Shown: positions 1 through 6,234, counted from the first letter of the stretch. The stretch is DNA of 12,589 nt from Eubacterium sp. UBA3279 (GCA_002361775.1 DETV01000035.1:1-12589), one strand, 5' to 3'. Notes: generated by a model not told the origin, from the letters alone. Numbers and translations: made by a program.

Positions 1-47
1 CCATCGCGCAGCGATTTTGTTCAACTTATCTAATTCCGATGTCGGAA

Positions 48-230
48 TTATGGACGTCCTTTTATGCGATCTGTTCGCTTGCCACAAAATAAGAATAATG
101 TATTCTTATCGTAAGGATCCAATTGGAACTGAAAACGTATAATCCTGGCTAAGCCATCAATTCCTCTGCGCAGATCTGTAAATCCGGTCGCCAGATACAC
201 TTTTTTGAACCCAGAGCCATCATTGAGCAT
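48..230 (-). pseudogene. tnpB: IS66 TnpB accessory protein, 3'-truncated
   Basis: The 60 residues match the amino half of IS66 TnpB (the 'Orf2' accessory protein): GFKKVY near the start, then TDLRRGIDGLA, then QLDPYDKNTLFLFCGKRTDRIKG. Family members usually continue for about another 55 residues beginning LLWEGDGF. Here the frame runs into Arg-Pro-stop right after RIKG, so the carboxy half is missing. The ATG overlaps the end of tnpA (stop at 222-220), as is usual for translationally coupled IS66 genes. At the break lie the palindrome GGACGTCC (52-59) and a 9-bp inverted repeat (31-50), which suggests a junction and not a point frameshift. Almost certainly non-functional. Confidence 0.8.
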
Positions 231-585
231 TGCTGATCACTCCCAAAAGTGTTTTTAGAAATGAGGCAGATGCCTGTTCAGTGATTTCCAAAGTAAGGTG
301 GTTTCTACCTCTGATCACGGCAGCGATTTTATGCTCCGATGTCATATTTACCGGATGGATTGCAGGAGAAGGAACTTCTACAAATGTTTGTGTTTGCTCC
401 GCAGTTTCCAGGTAAGCCTCACGGACTTTTCGGAGTCTCCAGTAATAACTCGCTTTTGTAATGTCGTGCAGCTGACACCATTCATCAATCTTCATTCCTT
501 GCGGACGGTTTTGACAGTCTCTGATCAGATCAGCCCATTCACTCAGACGGGTTTGCTGTGCAACTAAACTTGTGTGAGATTTCAT
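220..585 (-). CDS. tnpA: IS66 family accessory protein TnpA
   Basis: This 121-residue protein belongs to the first accessory ORF of IS66-type elements, thought to be a DNA-binding helper of the TnpC transposase. Recognisable parts are the helix-turn-helix-like region around residues 32-52 (KIDEWCQLHDITKASYYWRLRKVR) and the family-like tail in which a short basic/hydrophobic stretch (AAVIRGRNHLTLEIT) precedes the last helix. The length is normal and the frame is intact. The ATG at 585 is supported by a strong Shine-Dalgarno AGGAGGTGA read on the minus strand (about 597-589). tnpB starts inside its 3' end. Without tnpC the protein has no local transposase partner, though it could act with one from another copy. 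Confidence 0.85.
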   Translation of the reverse strand: MKSHTSLVAQQTRLSEWADLIRDCQNRPQGMKIDEWCQLHDITKASYYWRLRKVREAYLETAEQTQTFVEVPSPAIHPVNMTSEHKIAAVIRGRNHLTLEITEQASASFLKTLLGVISNAQ

Positions 586-680
586 GACTCACCTCCTGTA
601 GCAAAGTCTAAAAAGTTGAGTGCTAAACTATTTGGACTTTGTAGTGATGAGTCTATTATCTCACATCGGATGATTTTGAA

Positions 681-705
681 CAGGTACTCGCTATTTTGCG
701 TTTAC
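681..705 (-). repeat. IS66 terminal inverted repeat
   Basis: Read on the minus strand from 705, the sequence begins GTAAACGCAAAATAG and continues to 681. IS66-family ends characteristically begin with GTAA. It lies upstream of tnpA in the orientation expected for the left end of the element, and the plus-strand Toprim reading frame becomes protein-like immediately outside it. The opposite copy is not in this window, so the exact repeat length cannot be set. Confidence 0.65.
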
Positions 706-742
706 ATATATACCACCATCAGTTGTGCAAGAGGTCAAGCGA

Positions 743-1693
743 ATGGACTTGCTCACATACCTGAAAAATTATGAACCATACGAATTAGTTCACTTTTCTG
801 GTAACACCTACACTACCAGAACACACGATAGTTTGAAAATATCAAATGGGAAATGGATGTGGTGGAGTCAGAGAACCGGTGGCAGATCAGCACTGGATTA
901 TCTGATTAAAGTAAGAGGATACAGTTTTTTAGAGGCGGTTGAATTGCTTGCAGAACGAGCAAATATTCAGCCGCCTCTTTCTGTATCTGAGAATGTTCCG
1001 ATGGAGAAACAGTTACTGTTGCCAAAGAAAAATCAAAATGCTCAAAAAGTGATTGCGTATCTTTCTGGACGTGGGATTGATAAGGAAATCATTCAGTTTT
1101 GCCTAGAGATCAGAAGAGTTTATGAAAGTGCATTTCATCACAATGCGGTGTTTGTAGGGATGGATGAGAAAGATAATCCGAAATATGCAGCCATTAGGGG
1201 AACCGGTAGCAGTTTTATCGGAGAAGCAAATGGAAGTGATAAGAATTATTCTTTTTCTATTTTTACAGAGAAATCATGTGATATGGTGCATCTGTTTGAG
1301 TCAGCCATTGATCTGTTATCTTATGTGACATTGTTGAAATTGGACGGGAAGGAGTGGAGAAGAGAACATTTATTGTCACTGGCAGGTGTCTATCAGCCAG
1401 CAAAAGAAATTGAAAAAAGTAAAGTCCCTGCAGCGTTGGCAAGAGCACTAAAAATGCATCCAGAGATGAAGACAATCGTTCTGCATTTGGACAATGACCG
1501 TATTGGGAGACTTGCCACAAAAGCAATTTCTGCAGTGCTTCCAAAGCAATATCAGGTAAAAGATGTACCGCCAAAACAAGGAAAAGATTACAACGATCTG
1601 CTCTGCATCAAGTTAAATCTGGCAATTACAAAGCGAGAAAAAAACACGAAAAAGAGTATGTCTGGTCATGAAAATATGAGAGATAGAAGGTGA
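743..1693 (+). CDS. Toprim/DUF3991-type protein, 5' end removed by IS66
   Basis: Resembles Toprim-domain proteins with an N-terminal DUF3991 region, found on conjugative elements of Firmicutes; exact role unknown, possibly primase-like DNA processing. Counting from a GTG at 725, an N-terminal zinc-finger-like fold without cysteines spans about residues 7-80 (SNGKWMWW, GGRSALDYL, YSFLEAVELL). The Toprim acidic residues follow: FESAIDLLS (Glu192), LDNDRIGR (Asp256, Asp258) and a late GKDYNDLL. The frame stays open upstream through VVQEVKR and YIPPS to the IS end at 705, so the native start lies on the far side of the insertion. I chose ATG 743 because AGAGG sits about 8 bases before it; GTG 725 has no clear ribosome site. 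The body of the gene is intact. Expression after the insertion is doubtful unless transcription comes from the IS. Confidence 0.7.
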   Translation: MDLLTYLKNYEPYELVHFSGNTYTTRTHDSLKISNGKWMWWSQRTGGRSALDYLIKVRGYSFLEAVELLAERANIQPPLSVSENVPMEKQLLLPKKNQNAQKVIAYLSGRGIDKEIIQFCLEIRRVYESAFHHNAVFVGMDEKDNPKYAAIRGTGSSFIGEANGSDKNYSFSIFTEKSCDMVHLFESAIDLLSYVTLLKLDGKEWRREHLLSLAGVYQPAKEIEKSKVPAALARALKMHPEMKTIVLHLDNDRIGRLATKAISAVLPKQYQVKDVPPKQGKDYNDLLCIKLNLAITKREKNTKKSMSGHENMRDRR

Positions 1694-1701
1694 AAAAGAA
1701 C

Positions 1702-2202
1702 ATGAAAATTGCAAAATATGAGCTGAAGGTCGTACATAAGAAAAAGCTGATTTTGACGATGGAAGACGATGTGGACAGTGAAGAACTGTTGAAGATTTTT
1801 CTGGAAACACAGTTGAAAGAAGAAAAAGAACAGAGTGAATTACTTGGAATTATTGCTGAGAAAGTGTCAGAAGAAAGCTGTACGGAGCAGTGTGAAAGTT
1901 GTCAAAAGTATTGTCCGGCAAGTGAAGAATGTATGGCAACTGATGAAAATGTACGATGCACAAAATGTGAATACTTGTGTGAAACGCAGCATGATAAAAA
2001 TAGAATAGTAGTGATAGAAAAAAGTATAAATAAGAATCGAACATTTGTACTTTTTTCTTGCGTTAATCTATATACTTTCAAAAATTTATTTGATATAATA
2101 GGGACTGTTATAAGAACAAACAGTAAAAATATGACAGGACCGGAGGTTAGTATTTTCAGGTATTTCCGAGTGCTGTTTTATCCGCAAATATTAGTTTTGT
2201 GA
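1702..2202 (+). CDS. Small eight-cysteine protein of a mobile element, unknown function
   Basis: I do not recognise a named family. From the ATG at 1702 the protein has a charged N-terminal part (KIAKYELKVVHKKKLILTM then an acidic EDDVDSEELL helix), followed by eight cysteines at residues 60, 64, 67, 71, 77, 86, 89 and 93. Their CxxC and CxxxC spacing suggests metal binding. GAAGGTG at 1686-1692 is a well-placed ribosome site for ATG 1702; a GTG at 1690 overlaps the stop of the Toprim gene. The close coupling suggests both came from the same element. After about residue 97 the translation loses protein character (many Ile, Asn, Phe and Leu from AT-rich DNA) and runs through a hairpin and a promoter, so the last roughly 65 codons are probably read-through after a 3' truncation. 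Confidence 0.5.
   Translation: MKIAKYELKVVHKKKLILTMEDDVDSEELLKIFLETQLKEEKEQSELLGIIAEKVSEESCTEQCESCQKYCPASEECMATDENVRCTKCEYLCETQHDKNRIVVIEKSINKNRTFVLFSCVNLYTFKNLFDIIGTVIRTNSKNMTGPEVSIFRYFRVLFYPQILVL
2017..2057 (+). other. A/T-rich hairpin with a LexA-box-like sequence at its loop
   Basis: A 15-bp stem pairs 2017-2031 with 2043-2057 (GAAAAAAGTATAAAT against ATTTGTACTTTTTTC, one T-G wobble) around an 11-base loop. The T6 on the 3' side and the matching A6 make it look like a weak bidirectional terminator, but the stem is almost all A/T. Partly in the loop is CGAACATTTGTACT (2038-2051), which matches the Firmicutes LexA core GAAC-N4-GTTC at all but one of its eight fixed positions. uvrB is commonly SOS-controlled in this phylum, but this box lies over 40 bases upstream of the visible -10, so operator function is uncertain. 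Confidence 0.35.
2091..2099 (+). promoter_or_regulatory. Extended -10 promoter, probably for uvrB
   Basis: TGATATAAT is a perfect -10 hexamer (TATAAT, 2094-2099) with the TG extension. No good -35 lies 16-18 bases upstream, which extended -10 promoters tolerate. Just downstream is a 6-bp inverted repeat, ACTGTT (2104-2109) and AACAGT (2119-2124), that could be an operator. It is the best promoter-like site between the Toprim cluster and uvrB, and it would give an untranslated leader of about 220 bases. Confidence 0.5.
2131..2202 (+). other. Possible leader ORF upstream of uvrB
   Basis: Downstream of the extended -10, an ATG at 2131 opens 23 codons ending at TGA 2200-2202. It is the same frame as the tail of the eight-cysteine ORF. 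A good Shine-Dalgarno GGAGG (2142-2146) lies inside it, five bases before an in-frame ATT (2152) that would give a 16-residue hydrophobic peptide (IFRYFRVLFYPQILVL). ATT is a very rare start codon, so translation is speculative. The stop codon falls inside the left arm of the long inverted repeat 2196-2314, the layout expected if leader translation affected RNA folding. Confidence 0.25.
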
Positions 2203-2314
2203 CTTTTATTCGTAACGAGGTGAGAAACACATCTATTCACTATAAAAATGAGCTTTTCGTTACGAATCTGGATACGAATTTTTGGCTGATAATGATCATA
2301 GTAAAAGTCACAAA
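2196..2314 (+). repeat. Nested perfect inverted repeats in the uvrB leader
   Basis: The outer arms TTTGTGACTTTTA (2196-2208) and TAAAAGTCACAAA (2302-2314) are a perfect 13-bp inverted repeat. The inner arms ATTCGTAACGA (2208-2218) and TCGTTACGAAT (2257-2267) are a perfect 11-bp repeat that continues directly from the outer left arm, so the two helices could stack. A second TACGAAT at 2273-2279 could compete for the inner left arm. The right outer arm ends one base before the uvrB Shine-Dalgarno GGAGGG. It may be a folded leader RNA, a short MITE-like element, or a recombination site left by a mobile element. No target duplication is visible. Confidence 0.6.
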
Positions 2315-2328
2315 TGGAGGGATTTACC

Positions 2329-4338
2329 ATGAATGAGTTCAAATTGAAAGCCCCATATAAGCCGACCGGAGACCAGCCACAGGCGATTGCAGAGCTTGTG
2401 AAAGGGTTCAAGGAAGGCAATCAATGCCAGACTTTACTAGGGGTTACGGGTTCTGGAAAAACTTTTACGATGGCAAATGTGATTCAGCAATTACAAAAGC
2501 CGACACTTGTCATCGCTCATAATAAAACACTTGCTGCGCAACTCTACGGAGAATTCAAGGAGATGTTCCCCGAGAACGCAGTGGAATATTTTGTGTCTTA
2601 TTATGATTATTACCAGCCGGAAGCTTATGTTCCATCCACAGACACGTATATTGCCAAGGATTCAGCTATCAATGAAGAAATCGATAAACTTCGCCTTTCC
2701 GCCACTGCCGCATTGTCAGAGCGGAGGGACGTTATTATTATTTCCAGCGTATCCTGCATTTATGGAATAGGAAGTCCTAAGGACTATCAGAATATGATTG
2801 TATCGTTGCGTCCTGGTATGGAAAGAGACAGGGATGAAGTGATTCGCAGTCTGATCGATATGCAGTATGACAGAAATGAGATGGATTTTCACCGGGGAAC
2901 TTTTCGTGTTCGGGGCGATGTGGTGGAAATAATTCCGGCATATGAATCGGATGTGGCGATTCGTGTAGAATTTTTTGGCGATGAAGTGGACAGAATTACA
3001 GAAGTGGATGTTCTTACAGGAGAAATCAAGAGAGAATTGAATCACATTGCTTTATATCCGGCTTCTCATTATGTAGTGCCTATGGAACGGATTTTAGAGG
3101 CTTCAAAAGATATAGAAGAAGAATTACAGGAACAGGTGGCTTTCTTTAAAAGCGAAGACAAGCTTTTAGAAGCGCAAAGAATCAGTGAAAGAACGAATTT
3201 TGATTTGGAGATGATGAAAGAAACGGGATTTTGTTCCGGAATTGAGAATTACTCCCGGCATCTGGCGGGATTGAAACCGGGAGAGCCGCCCTATACCTTA
3301 ATGGATTATTTTGGAGACGACTATCTGATTATTATTGATGAATCGCATATTACAGTACCTCAGATTCGGGGAATGTATGCGGGGGATCAGTCCCGAAAGA
3401 CAACGCTGGTGGATTATGGTTTTCGTCTGCCGTCGGCGAAAGATAACCGCCCATTGAATTTTGGAGAGTTTGAAGAGCGTATCGATCAGGTGATGTTTGT
3501 ATCGGCGACTCCCGGAGGGTACGAAGAGAATCATGAAATGCTTCGAGCAGAACAGATTATTCGTCCTACTGGTTTATTAGATCCTTATGTGGAGGTTCGT
3601 CCGGTGGAGGGGCAGATTGATGATTTGATTGGTGAAGTTAATCGAGAGGTGGAAAAACACAATAAGATTCTTGTGACCACACTTACTAAGCGAATGGCAG
3701 AAGAGTTGACAGATTATATGAGAGATATGGGAATACGTGTAAAATACCTTCATTCTGATATTGATACTCTGGAGCGGACGGAGATTATTCGTGATATGCG
3801 TCTGGATGTATTTGATGTGTTAGTGGGGATTAATCTTTTACGAGAAGGTCTTGATATCCCGGAAATTTCTCTTGTAGCTATTTTAGATGCAGATAAGGAA
3901 GGTTTTTTGCGGTCAGAAACATCCTTGATTCAGACGATAGGGCGAGCTGCAAGAAATGCGGAAGGTCATGTAATTATGTATGCCGATGCAATCACAGATT
4001 CCATGGGAAAAGCCATTGAAGAGACACAGCGAAGAAGAGAGATTCAGGAACAGTATAATAAGGAACATGGAATCACTCCTCAGACGATAAAAAAAGCTGT
4101 TCGTGATTTGATCAGTATTTCAAAAGAAGTGGCAAGAACAGAAAAAAATCTGGAAAAAGATATGGAATCCATGAGCAGAAAAGAACTGGAAGCGCTCATT
4201 GGAAAAGTACAAAAACAGATGAAAGCGGCGGCAGCAGAACTGAATTTTGAAATGGCAGCAGAATTGCGCGATAAGATGATAGAACTGAAAAAAAATCTGG
4301 CAGAATTGGAGGAAGTTACTGATTCCAAGAAAAGATAG
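2329..4338 (+). CDS. uvrB: UvrABC system protein B (excision nuclease subunit)
   Basis: UvrB is the cytoplasmic damage-verification helicase of nucleotide excision repair: UvrA loads it on DNA and it recruits UvrC for incision. The 669 residues are the full usual length. Visible motifs are Walker A GVTGSGKT (38-45), the damage-probing beta-hairpin region SYYDYYQPEAYVP (90-102), Walker B DESH (337-340), helicase motif III-like VSATP (391-395), motif VI QTIGRAARN (535-543), and a C-terminal UVR coiled coil (about 620-656, LNFEMAAELRDKM) that contacts UvrC. ATG 2329 is chosen over an in-frame ATG at 2314 because GGAGGG (2316-2321) lies seven bases before it and the family starts close to this point. 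uvrA is not adjacent in the window. Regulation could pass through the unusual structured leader upstream. Confidence 0.97.
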   Translation: MNEFKLKAPYKPTGDQPQAIAELVKGFKEGNQCQTLLGVTGSGKTFTMANVIQQLQKPTLVIAHNKTLAAQLYGEFKEMFPENAVEYFVSYYDYYQPEAYVPSTDTYIAKDSAINEEIDKLRLSATAALSERRDVIIISSVSCIYGIGSPKDYQNMIVSLRPGMERDRDEVIRSLIDMQYDRNEMDFHRGTFRVRGDVVEIIPAYESDVAIRVEFFGDEVDRITEVDVLTGEIKRELNHIALYPASHYVVPMERILEASKDIEEELQEQVAFFKSEDKLLEAQRISERTNFDLEMMKETGFCSGIENYSRHLAGLKPGEPPYTLMDYFGDDYLIIIDESHITVPQIRGMYAGDQSRKTTLVDYGFRLPSAKDNRPLNFGEFEERIDQVMFVSATPGGYEENHEMLRAEQIIRPTGLLDPYVEVRPVEGQIDDLIGEVNREVEKHNKILVTTLTKRMAEELTDYMRDMGIRVKYLHSDIDTLERTEIIRDMRLDVFDVLVGINLLREGLDIPEISLVAILDADKEGFLRSETSLIQTIGRAARNAEGHVIMYADAITDSMGKAIEETQRRREIQEQYNKEHGITPQTIKKAVRDLISISKEVARTEKNLEKDMESMSRKELEALIGKVQKQMKAAAAELNFEMAAELRDKMIELKKNLAELEEVTDSKKR

Positions 4339-4339
4339 C

Positions 4340-4408
4340 AACAGTTCGGCTTGCGCCATGTGTAAAACTGCGCTGTGTGCTTCCCGTACACTGTATAGCT
4401 GGACTGTT
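4340..4408 (+). repeat. Foldable 69-base block after uvrB, possible REP/MITE-like repeat
   Basis: AACAGTTCGGC (4340-4350) pairs with GCTGGACTGTT (4398-4408) over 11 positions with two G-T wobbles. Inside are a hairpin GTGTGC/GTACAC (4375-4380 with 4386-4391, loop TTCCC) and a possible GCGC/GCGC pair (4353-4356 with 4370-4373). The whole could fold as a branched structure. The block is richer in GC than the AT-rich spacer around it and starts right after the uvrB stop. It is followed by A-runs, not T-runs, so it is not a classical intrinsic terminator on the plus strand. An intergenic repeat or small structured RNA are both possible. Confidence 0.4.
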
Positions 4409-4440
4409 ACAAAAAAAATTAAAAAAATTGCAGAATACCA

Positions 4441-4469
4441 TTGACAAATTTTGACCTCAGTGATATCTT
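4441..4469 (+). promoter_or_regulatory. Sigma-A promoter of the hrcA-grpE-dnaK-dnaJ operon
   Basis: TTGACA (4441-4446) is a perfect -35, separated by 17 bases from TATCTT (4464-4469), a reasonable -10. Transcription would begin about at the left arm of the CIRCE operator, the usual arrangement for class I heat-shock operons in Firmicutes. Confidence 0.8.
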
Positions 4470-4482
4470 AAATACATGGATG

Positions 4483-4509
4483 TTAGCACTCCATTGGATT
4501 GAGTGCTAA
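4483..4509 (+). promoter_or_regulatory. CIRCE operator (HrcA binding site)
   Basis: TTAGCACTC-N9-GAGTGCTAA is an exact match to the consensus CIRCE inverted repeat, with nothing degenerate in either arm. It sits at the predicted transcription start and 33 bases before hrcA. HrcA binds it at normal temperature and the GroE chaperonin keeps HrcA active; unfolded protein titrates GroE and frees the operon. The operon therefore should repress itself through its first gene. Confidence 0.97.
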
Positions 4510-4542
4510 CAACAAAGAAACTGAGAGAGAGAGGTGGAATTA

Positions 4543-5580
4543 GTGGAGAAGTTGGATGAAAGAAAAAGAAAGATTTTAAAAGCAATTATCCAGACTTACC
4601 TGGAAACAGGGGAACCAGTAGGATCCAGAACTATTTCCAAGTACACTGATCTTAATCTCAGTTCAGCTACTATTCGGAATGAGATGTCTGATCTGGAAGA
4701 ACTGGGATATATTCTTCAGCCTCATACTTCAGCAGGACGAATCCCGTCGGATATGGGATATCGGTTATACGTTGATGAATTGATGAAGGAAAAGGAACAG
4801 GAAGTATCTGAAATCAAAGAAATGATGATTGAAAAGACAGATCGAATGGAGAAAGTTCTGAAGCAGGTGGTTAAGGTATTGGCATCTAATACCAATTATG
4901 CAACCATGATCACTGGTCCCACCTACCATCACAATAAAGTGAAATTTATTCAGCTTTCCAAAGTAAATGAAGAACAGCTATTAGCAGTCATCGTTACAGA
5001 AGGAAATCTGGTAAAGAACCAAATCATTAATCTGGATGGAGCCATTGATGATGAGCAGATATTGAAGTTAAACTTATTGCTGAATACTCAGTTGAACGGT
5101 TTAACGGTGGAAGAAATCAGTCTGGGGATGATAACGAAGTTAAAGGAACAGGCGGGAGTTCACAGCGGGGTAGTCAGTACCGTGTTGGATACTATTGCAG
5201 ATTCTATCTCTTCAGATGCAGAGGATGTGCCTGTATATACCAGCGGAGCTAATAATATCTTCAGATATCCGGAACTTTCTGACAGCAGCAGAGCCAGCGA
5301 ACTTATTTCTGCTTTTGAAGAAAAGAAATTGCTGGTTGATATGATGAAGGATACCGTGTCCGATACAACAGAAAATACGGGCATTCAAGTATATATAGGA
5401 AATGAAGGTCCCATATCTACCATGAAGGATTGCAGTATGGTAACTGCTTCCTATGATCTGGGAGATGGGATGAAAGGAACTATTGGTATCATAGGTCCCA
5501 AGCGTATGGATTATGAAAATGTGGTGGATAACCTGAAAACATTGAAAGTCCAGCTTGATAACATATTCAAAAATCCGTAG
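4543..5580 (+). CDS. hrcA: Heat-inducible transcription repressor HrcA
   Basis: HrcA is the DNA-binding repressor of class I heat-shock genes and acts on the CIRCE site just upstream. The N-terminal winged helix is clear in the first 80 residues (LDERKRKILKAIIQTYLETGEPVGSRTIS, then SATIRNEMSDLEELGYI, HTSAGRIPSD and GYRLYVDEL), followed by the GAF-like dimer and sensing region. The length of 345 residues is normal. The start is uncertain between GTG 4534 and GTG 4543; I prefer 4543 because AGGTG (4532-4536) lies six bases before it and the family begins just ahead of LDERK. It is the first gene of the operon, 18 bases before grpE. Confidence 0.96.
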   Translation: MEKLDERKRKILKAIIQTYLETGEPVGSRTISKYTDLNLSSATIRNEMSDLEELGYILQPHTSAGRIPSDMGYRLYVDELMKEKEQEVSEIKEMMIEKTDRMEKVLKQVVKVLASNTNYATMITGPTYHHNKVKFIQLSKVNEEQLLAVIVTEGNLVKNQIINLDGAIDDEQILKLNLLLNTQLNGLTVEEISLGMITKLKEQAGVHSGVVSTVLDTIADSISSDAEDVPVYTSGANNIFRYPELSDSSRASELISAFEEKKLLVDMMKDTVSDTTENTGIQVYIGNEGPISTMKDCSMVTASYDLGDGMKGTIGIIGPKRMDYENVVDNLKTLKVQLDNIFKNP

Positions 5581-5598
5581 AAAGGTGGAATGTGAAAA

Positions 5599-6234
5599 AT
5601 GACAGAAGAAACTAGGAATTCTGTAGAAGAAACTGTGGAAGAAGTAAAAGAAACAGATATCTCGGTGGATGATACAGAATCCGGAGAAGTTGAGACAGCA
5701 GAACAAGAGACAGAAGAAAATGTTTCTTCAGAAAGTAATGAAAATGGCGCTTCAGAAGAAGAAACAAAAGAACGCAAATTCTTTGGAAAGAAGAATAAAA
5801 AAGATAAAAAGGATGAAAAAATCGAAGAACTGACAGATCAGGTAAAACGCCAGATGGCAGAATTTGATAACTACAGAAAACGTACAGAAAAAGAAAAAGC
5901 CAGTATGTACATTGTTGGAGCAAAAGACATTGTTGAAAAAATGCTTCCTGTAGTGGATAACTTCGAAAGAGGGCTTGCTATGGCAGCGGGAAGTGAAGAT
6001 CCTTTTGTAGAAGGCATGGAAAAAATCTATAAGCAATTAATGGCAACACTGGATGAACTGGGAGTAAAACCAATTGAGGCAGTGGGTCAGGGATTTAATC
6101 CTGATTTCCATAACGCAGTGATGCATGTGGAAGATGAAGAAGTAGGAGAAAATATTATTGTAGAAGAATTCCAGAAGGGTTATTTGTACAAAGACTTTGT
6201 AGTTCGCCATAGTATGGTAAAAGTAGCTAATTAA
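5599..6234 (+). CDS. grpE: GrpE, nucleotide exchange factor of DnaK
   Basis: GrpE releases ADP from DnaK and so resets the chaperone cycle; it acts as a cytoplasmic dimer. Of the 211 residues, the first 60 are highly acidic and low in complexity (many Glu, Thr and Ser), followed by a lysine-rich patch (60-74) and the long helix with QMAEFDNYRKRTEKEK (85-100). The C-terminal beta domain carries the family signature from FNPDFHNAVMHVEDEEVGEN to GYLYKDFVVRHSMVKVAN. The protein is slightly longer than many homologues because of the acidic tail. AAAGGTGG before ATG 5599 supports the start. It sits between hrcA and dnaK in the standard order and should be under CIRCE control. Confidence 0.97.
   Translation: MTEETRNSVEETVEEVKETDISVDDTESGEVETAEQETEENVSSESNENGASEEETKERKFFGKKNKKDKKDEKIEELTDQVKRQMAEFDNYRKRTEKEKASMYIVGAKDIVEKMLPVVDNFERGLAMAAGSEDPFVEGMEKIYKQLMATLDELGVKPIEAVGQGFNPDFHNAVMHVEDEEVGENIIVEEFQKGYLYKDFVVRHSMVKVAN

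Larger units (their letters stand above)
48..705 (-). mobile_element. Truncated IS66-family insertion sequence
   Basis: Remnant of an IS66-type element read on the minus strand. In element order it has a terminal inverted repeat at 705-681, a leader of about 95 bases, tnpA (585-220) and a tnpB that overlaps tnpA by 11 bases and is cut short. The large transposase gene tnpC and the far inverted repeat are not in the window, and tnpB homology stops at about position 60, so this copy is incomplete or rearranged. The element end abuts the 5' codons of a plus-strand Toprim-type gene, so the IS interrupts that gene. IS66 elements usually make 8-bp target duplications; the candidate copy here is ATATATAC at 706-713, but its partner is not visible. 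The left limit is approximate. Confidence 0.8.

Noticed and set aside
618..626. GAGTGCTAA, a CIRCE half-site in the IS66 leader
   Set aside because: The other arm is missing at the required nine-base spacing; a weak TAGCA/TGCTA pairing there has the wrong distance. A single half-site is plausible by chance.
1..2330. CRISPR array or toxin-antitoxin pair in the accessory part
   Set aside because: No regularly spaced direct repeats are present, and the two-gene overlap is a Toprim protein with a cysteine-rich protein, not a recognisable toxin-antitoxin family.
5212..5706. 164-codon minus-strand ORF across hrcA and grpE
   Set aside because: It is antisense to two well-supported genes, has a Phe/His/Ser-rich composition typical of shadow frames, and shows no domain.
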